Source: Elusimicrobiaceae bacterium
GTDB lineage: Bacteria > Elusimicrobiota > Elusimicrobia > Elusimicrobiales > Elusimicrobiaceae
Direction: 5' to 3'
Length of the DNA stretch: 64,000 nt
Assembly: GCA_017468055.1 (NCBI GenBank)
Contig: JAFUJU010000009.1
Location: 38,844 to 102,843, forward strand
A program made the position numbers and the translations under genes. The notes under the pieces are model-generated. The model saw only the letters and a list, made by a program, of their open reading frames with translations. It was not told where the DNA came from and did not search any database. Shown piece by piece: positions 61,633 to 64,000 of the stretch (position 1 is the first letter of the stretch; the number at the start of each line of letters is the position of its first letter).

Positions 61633-61661
61633 GCCGCCGCAATATAAGCGGCGGCTTTTTT
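61633..61661 (+). terminator. Terminator or attenuator between tRNA-Gln and lysS
   Basis: GCCGCCGC and GCGGCGGC around a 7-nt loop, then T6. lysS starts only 13 bp after the T tract, leaving no room for another promoter downstream of the hairpin. Confidence 0.9.
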
Positions 61662-61674
61662 CATAGAGGCTTTT

Positions 61675-63195
61675 ATGGAAAACACCCCAAAACCCGCTAC
61701 CGCATTAGACGGCATTATTGCCCAACGCTACGCCGAGGCTGAAGAGTTAAAAGCCGCCGGCATTAATCCTTACCCGAACCATTGCGAAAAAACGCACTCC
61801 TGCGCCGAAGCTAAAGATTTGCCGGAAGAAACCGAAGTCAGCACCGCCGGCCGTTTGGTGCAGCTGCGCCTTATGGGCAAGGCCGCCTTTGCGCACGTGC
61901 GTGATTTCTCCGGTAAAATTCAGCTTTATATTGCTAAAGACAATCTGGGTGACGAAGCCTATGCTTTCTTTAAAAAACACATGGCCGTGGGAGATTTTGT
62001 AGCGGTCAAAGGACATATGTTTGTGACCAAAACGGGCGAAAAAACCATCAAAGCCAGCCGTTTGGATCTTATTTCCAAAGCTATTCGCCCTATGCCCGAA
62101 AAATTCCACGGTTTGCAAGATACGGAAGTGCGCTTCCGCAAGCGTCACTTGGATTTAATTGCCAACGAAGATGTAAAAGATATTTTTATCAAACGCGCCA
62201 AAATTATTTCTTCCATTCGTCATACTTTGGAAGACAAAGGATATCTGGAAGTAGAAACCCCTGTTTTGACACCGGATTCCGGCGGTGCGGTGGCCCGTCC
62301 GTTCCAAACCTACCATAATGCTCTCAAAATGCCGCTTCGCTTGCGCATTGCATTGGAGCTGTACCACAAACGCTTAATCGTTGGCGGCTTTGACCGGATT
62401 TATGAAATCGGCCATATGTTCCGCAACGAAGGCATAGACACCACCCACAATCCTGAATTTACCATGATGGAGTTGTATCAAGCTTATGGTGATGTAAACA
62501 CTATGGCTGATTTGTTTGAAGAAATTGTGGGTAACGCCGCCAAAGCCATCGGTGTAGAAAAAGTGATGTACCGCGGGCAGGAAATTAATTTAGTACCGCC
62601 GTTTAAACGGCTTTATATTCCTCAAGCATGGAAAGAAACCTTCGGCCAAGACATTCACGAGGTATTAGACGGCCGCCAATTTAAACGCGAACCCTTGGCC
62701 AAACTAGCCAAAGAACAAGGGATTTCTTTCTCCGCGGCCGATCCGGACAGCAAACTTTTTGATGAACTGTTTGAAACCAAGCTGTTAGCCGGCTACAATT
62801 GCCCCGTCATCGCGCTGGATTACCCCACCGCCGTCAGCCCGTTTAGCAAAACCAAACCCAATGACCCCGAACTGGTGGAACGCTTTGAAGCGTTTGTTTG
62901 CGGCGGAGAACTGGGCAATGCTTACACGGAGCTTAATGATCCCGCAGACCAATTGCAACGCTTAAAAGACCAAGCCATCGCTAAGGCCAAAGCCCAAGGC
63001 GAAGATGCCGAAAATGCCGACATTTTAGACGGTGATTATATTGAAGCCTTAGAATCGGGCATGCCCCCGACGGGTGGTATGGGCATTGGCATTGACCGTT
63101 TGGTCATGCTCTTGACCGGACAAGATTCTATCCGTGAAATCATCTTCTTCCCCACGTTGAAAGCTTTGGGAGCTGAAAAAGAAGAAGATAAATAA
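61675..63195 (+). CDS. lysS: Lysyl-tRNA synthetase, class II
   Basis: 506 residues. An N-terminal OB-fold anticodon-binding domain (about 55-150) is followed by the class II catalytic core: motif 2 region MFRNEGIDTTHNPEFTMME and motif 3 GMGIGIDRLVMLLTG. It charges tRNA-Lys with lysine in the cytoplasm. AGAGG lies before the ATG. The gene is placed just after an intrinsic hairpin, so it needs read-through or antitermination from the tRNA-Gln promoter. Confidence 0.97.
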   Translation: MENTPKPATALDGIIAQRYAEAEELKAAGINPYPNHCEKTHSCAEAKDLPEETEVSTAGRLVQLRLMGKAAFAHVRDFSGKIQLYIAKDNLGDEAYAFFKKHMAVGDFVAVKGHMFVTKTGEKTIKASRLDLISKAIRPMPEKFHGLQDTEVRFRKRHLDLIANEDVKDIFIKRAKIISSIRHTLEDKGYLEVETPVLTPDSGGAVARPFQTYHNALKMPLRLRIALELYHKRLIVGGFDRIYEIGHMFRNEGIDTTHNPEFTMMELYQAYGDVNTMADLFEEIVGNAAKAIGVEKVMYRGQEINLVPPFKRLYIPQAWKETFGQDIHEVLDGRQFKREPLAKLAKEQGISFSAADPDSKLFDELFETKLLAGYNCPVIALDYPTAVSPFSKTKPNDPELVERFEAFVCGGELGNAYTELNDPADQLQRLKDQAIAKAKAQGEDAENADILDGDYIEALESGMPPTGGMGIGIDRLVMLLTGQDSIREIIFFPTLKALGAEKEEDK

Positions 63196-63209
63196 TAAAA
63201 AGTTTAACT

Positions 63210-63240
63210 AAAAACCCCCGCTGAAATAGCGGGGGTTTTT
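63210..63240. terminator. Bidirectional terminator between lysS and pilin gene 4
   Basis: 13-bp stem AAAAACCCCCGCT/AGCGGGGGTTTTT with loop GAAAT. Pilin gene 4 ends 3 bp further on. Confidence 0.93.
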
Positions 63241-63243
63241 AAA

Positions 63244-63768
63244 TTACATAGGGCAAGAGGCCCAATTCCCTCCACTTGCAATATCAGGATGAGCACAAGG
63301 AACCATTATAGGACAATATCCATCACGAGTAGAACAATTCATAGAACGCCTTCCGGATCCAACATCTGTAGGATATAAATAGTATGAAAAAGAAGTTCCT
63401 TCCATGGAGCCTTTTCCCGATATATTAAGATAAGAACACCCCACATCACCATAAGTGTTTATACCGCCGGCACCTAATGTAACTGTCCACTTTTCTTCAT
63501 TTACTGGAAGCGGTACTGTTAAATCGTCCAAGTTAACTGCAAAAAATCCATTTTCCATTAAATAAACATCTTGTGCATCAAAATAAGTTTTTCCGATGGT
63601 CCATGCTTCCGCGGCGCGGGCACGTTTGACCGTTTTCGTATATTGCGGCAAAGCTACAGAAGATAAGATACCGATGATGAGTACTACAACTAAGAGTTCA
63701 ATCAGCGTGAAACCTGCAGAAAGAGGACCACGCTTGGCCGGGTAGCCAAACTGTTTTTTCAAGTTCAT
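63244..63768 (-). CDS. Type IV pilin-like protein with a longer leader (pilin gene 4)
   Basis: 174 residues from ATG at 63768, chosen because AAGGAG (63776-63781) lies seven bases upstream; an earlier in-frame ATG at 63792 has no such site. The leader is 20 residues (MNLKKQFGYPAKRG then PLSAG) before [14 protein letters not shown], unlike the four-residue leader of the other three copies. The head has cysteines (GCSYLN, NCSTRDGYC, PCAHPD, SCPM). The promoter has the same TTGACA-T tract-TAAAAT layout. Confidence 0.88.
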   Translation of the reverse strand: MNLKKQFGYPAKRGPLSAGFTLIELLVVVLIIGILSSVALPQYTKTVKRARAAEAWTIGKTYFDAQDVYLMENGFFAVNLDDLTVPLPVNEEKWTVTLGAGGINTYGDVGCSYLNISGKGSMEGTSFSYYLYPTDVGSGRRSMNCSTRDGYCPIMVPCAHPDIASGGNWASCPM

Positions 63769-63787
63769 ATTTATTCTCCTTGCGATC

Positions 63788-63813
63788 CTCATTTATGTTC
63801 TACCTTAAATGAG
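63788..63813 (-). promoter_or_regulatory. Leader hairpin before pilin gene 4
   Basis: CTCATTTA (63788-63795) pairs with TAAATGAG (63806-63813), about 20 bases before the start codon on the mRNA. Copies 1-3 do not have it. Confidence 0.5.
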
Positions 63814-63877
63814 CGTAAAAGGCCACTCAACAGATTAAAAAAACAAAAATTACTTTTTACTTAGTAAAAGCAGAAAA

Positions 63878-63905
63878 ATTTTAGAAAAAAAAAAAAACGT
63901 GTCAA
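63878..63905 (-). promoter_or_regulatory. Pilin promoter with T13 spacer (copy 4)
   Basis: On the minus strand: TTGACA (63905-63900), a 16-bp spacer CG-T13-C, then TAAAAT (63883-63878). The spacer length is the same as in the other copies although the T run is one longer. Confidence 0.85.
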
Positions 63906-64000
63906 GAGGGATCGCACTTCACCGATGGAAAACGACCCACAAACAAATAGAGTTTCCTTTTGTTAAACGTCGACATTCAAAGCGTTTTAAAAATACTTCA
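63906..64000. other. Conserved upstream segment of pilin promoter 4, cut by the window edge
   Basis: 63906-63950 matches the conserved segment upstream of the other pilin promoters. The following TTTTGTTAAACGTCG (63957-63971) resembles TTTGTTAAAACGTCGG near 49993, upstream of pilin copy 3. No gene is seen. Confidence 0.55.

Overview
The window looks like the chromosome of a Gram-negative anaerobe of the phylum Elusimicrobiota, close to the gut genus Elusimicrobium. I base this on a complete LPS-type envelope gene set (bamA, ompH, lpxD, lpxC, fabZ, lpxA, lpxI, lpxB, lptD, pal-cpoB-tolB), on moderate G+C, and on several dispersed genes for very small-leader type IV pilin-like proteins with an almost invariant N-terminus. 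The assignment is inference from gene content; no 16S rRNA or other marker in the window fixes it. I see no insertion sequence, prophage, CRISPR array or defence island. Almost all of the DNA is ordinary, tightly packed chromosomal coding sequence.

Layout. 1-512 is the 5' part of a membrane or exported protein gene that runs off the left edge. 731-3252 holds a DUF4912 protein and a GH57 alpha-glucan branching-type enzyme. 3308-4593 holds pilin gene 1 and greA. 4695-7630 holds a secreted trypsin-like protease and a 697-residue anchored protein of unknown function. 7815-12772 is a six-gene envelope operon: lipoprotein, beta-barrel, HAMP protein, TolC-like protein, patatin, TPR protein. 16170-12799 (minus) is a pair of secreted TldD/TldE-like proteins. 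tRNA-Thr, a TerC-family gene and rpmB follow. 17847-25171 is the bamA-ompH-lpxD-lpxC-fabZ-lpxA-lpxI operon, with pilin gene 2 facing it. 28100-25857 (minus) is ndk with two enzymes whose catalytic residues appear degenerate. 28196-31154 is lpxB, a short RelA/SpoT homologue and a zinc-ribbon membrane protein. A POT peptide transporter follows.

32783-49339 is a continuous 13-gene, 16.6 kb series: tpiA, deoC, a 1034-residue DnaA-like AAA+ protein, two lipoproteins, comM, dprA, topA, a Xer recombinase, a ROK kinase, lptD, tdk and an RDD protein. No terminator is visible until 49352. Pilin gene 3, pal-cpoB-tolB, gatB, a MurJ-type flippase and two glycosyltransferases come next. The right end has initiator tRNA-Met, an intergenic repeat, an oligopeptide-binding lipoprotein translationally coupled to a C39-like peptidase, three more tRNAs, lysS and pilin gene 4.

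The most distinctive signal is the pilin system. Four unlinked monocistronic pilin genes sit at the 3' ends of rightward operons. Each is read from a near-perfect sigma70 promoter whose 16-bp spacer is mainly a 12-13 nt T tract, preceded by a conserved upstream segment. The -35 to -10 distance is the same in all four. This suggests a coordinated pilin regulon and, less certainly, slipped-strand tuning. Together with comM-dprA it points to a possible link between pilins and DNA uptake. Other points worth checking are the DnaA-like protein, an initiator tRNA with C33, three probably leaderless mRNAs, and two places where tRNA genes seem to share transcripts with protein genes.
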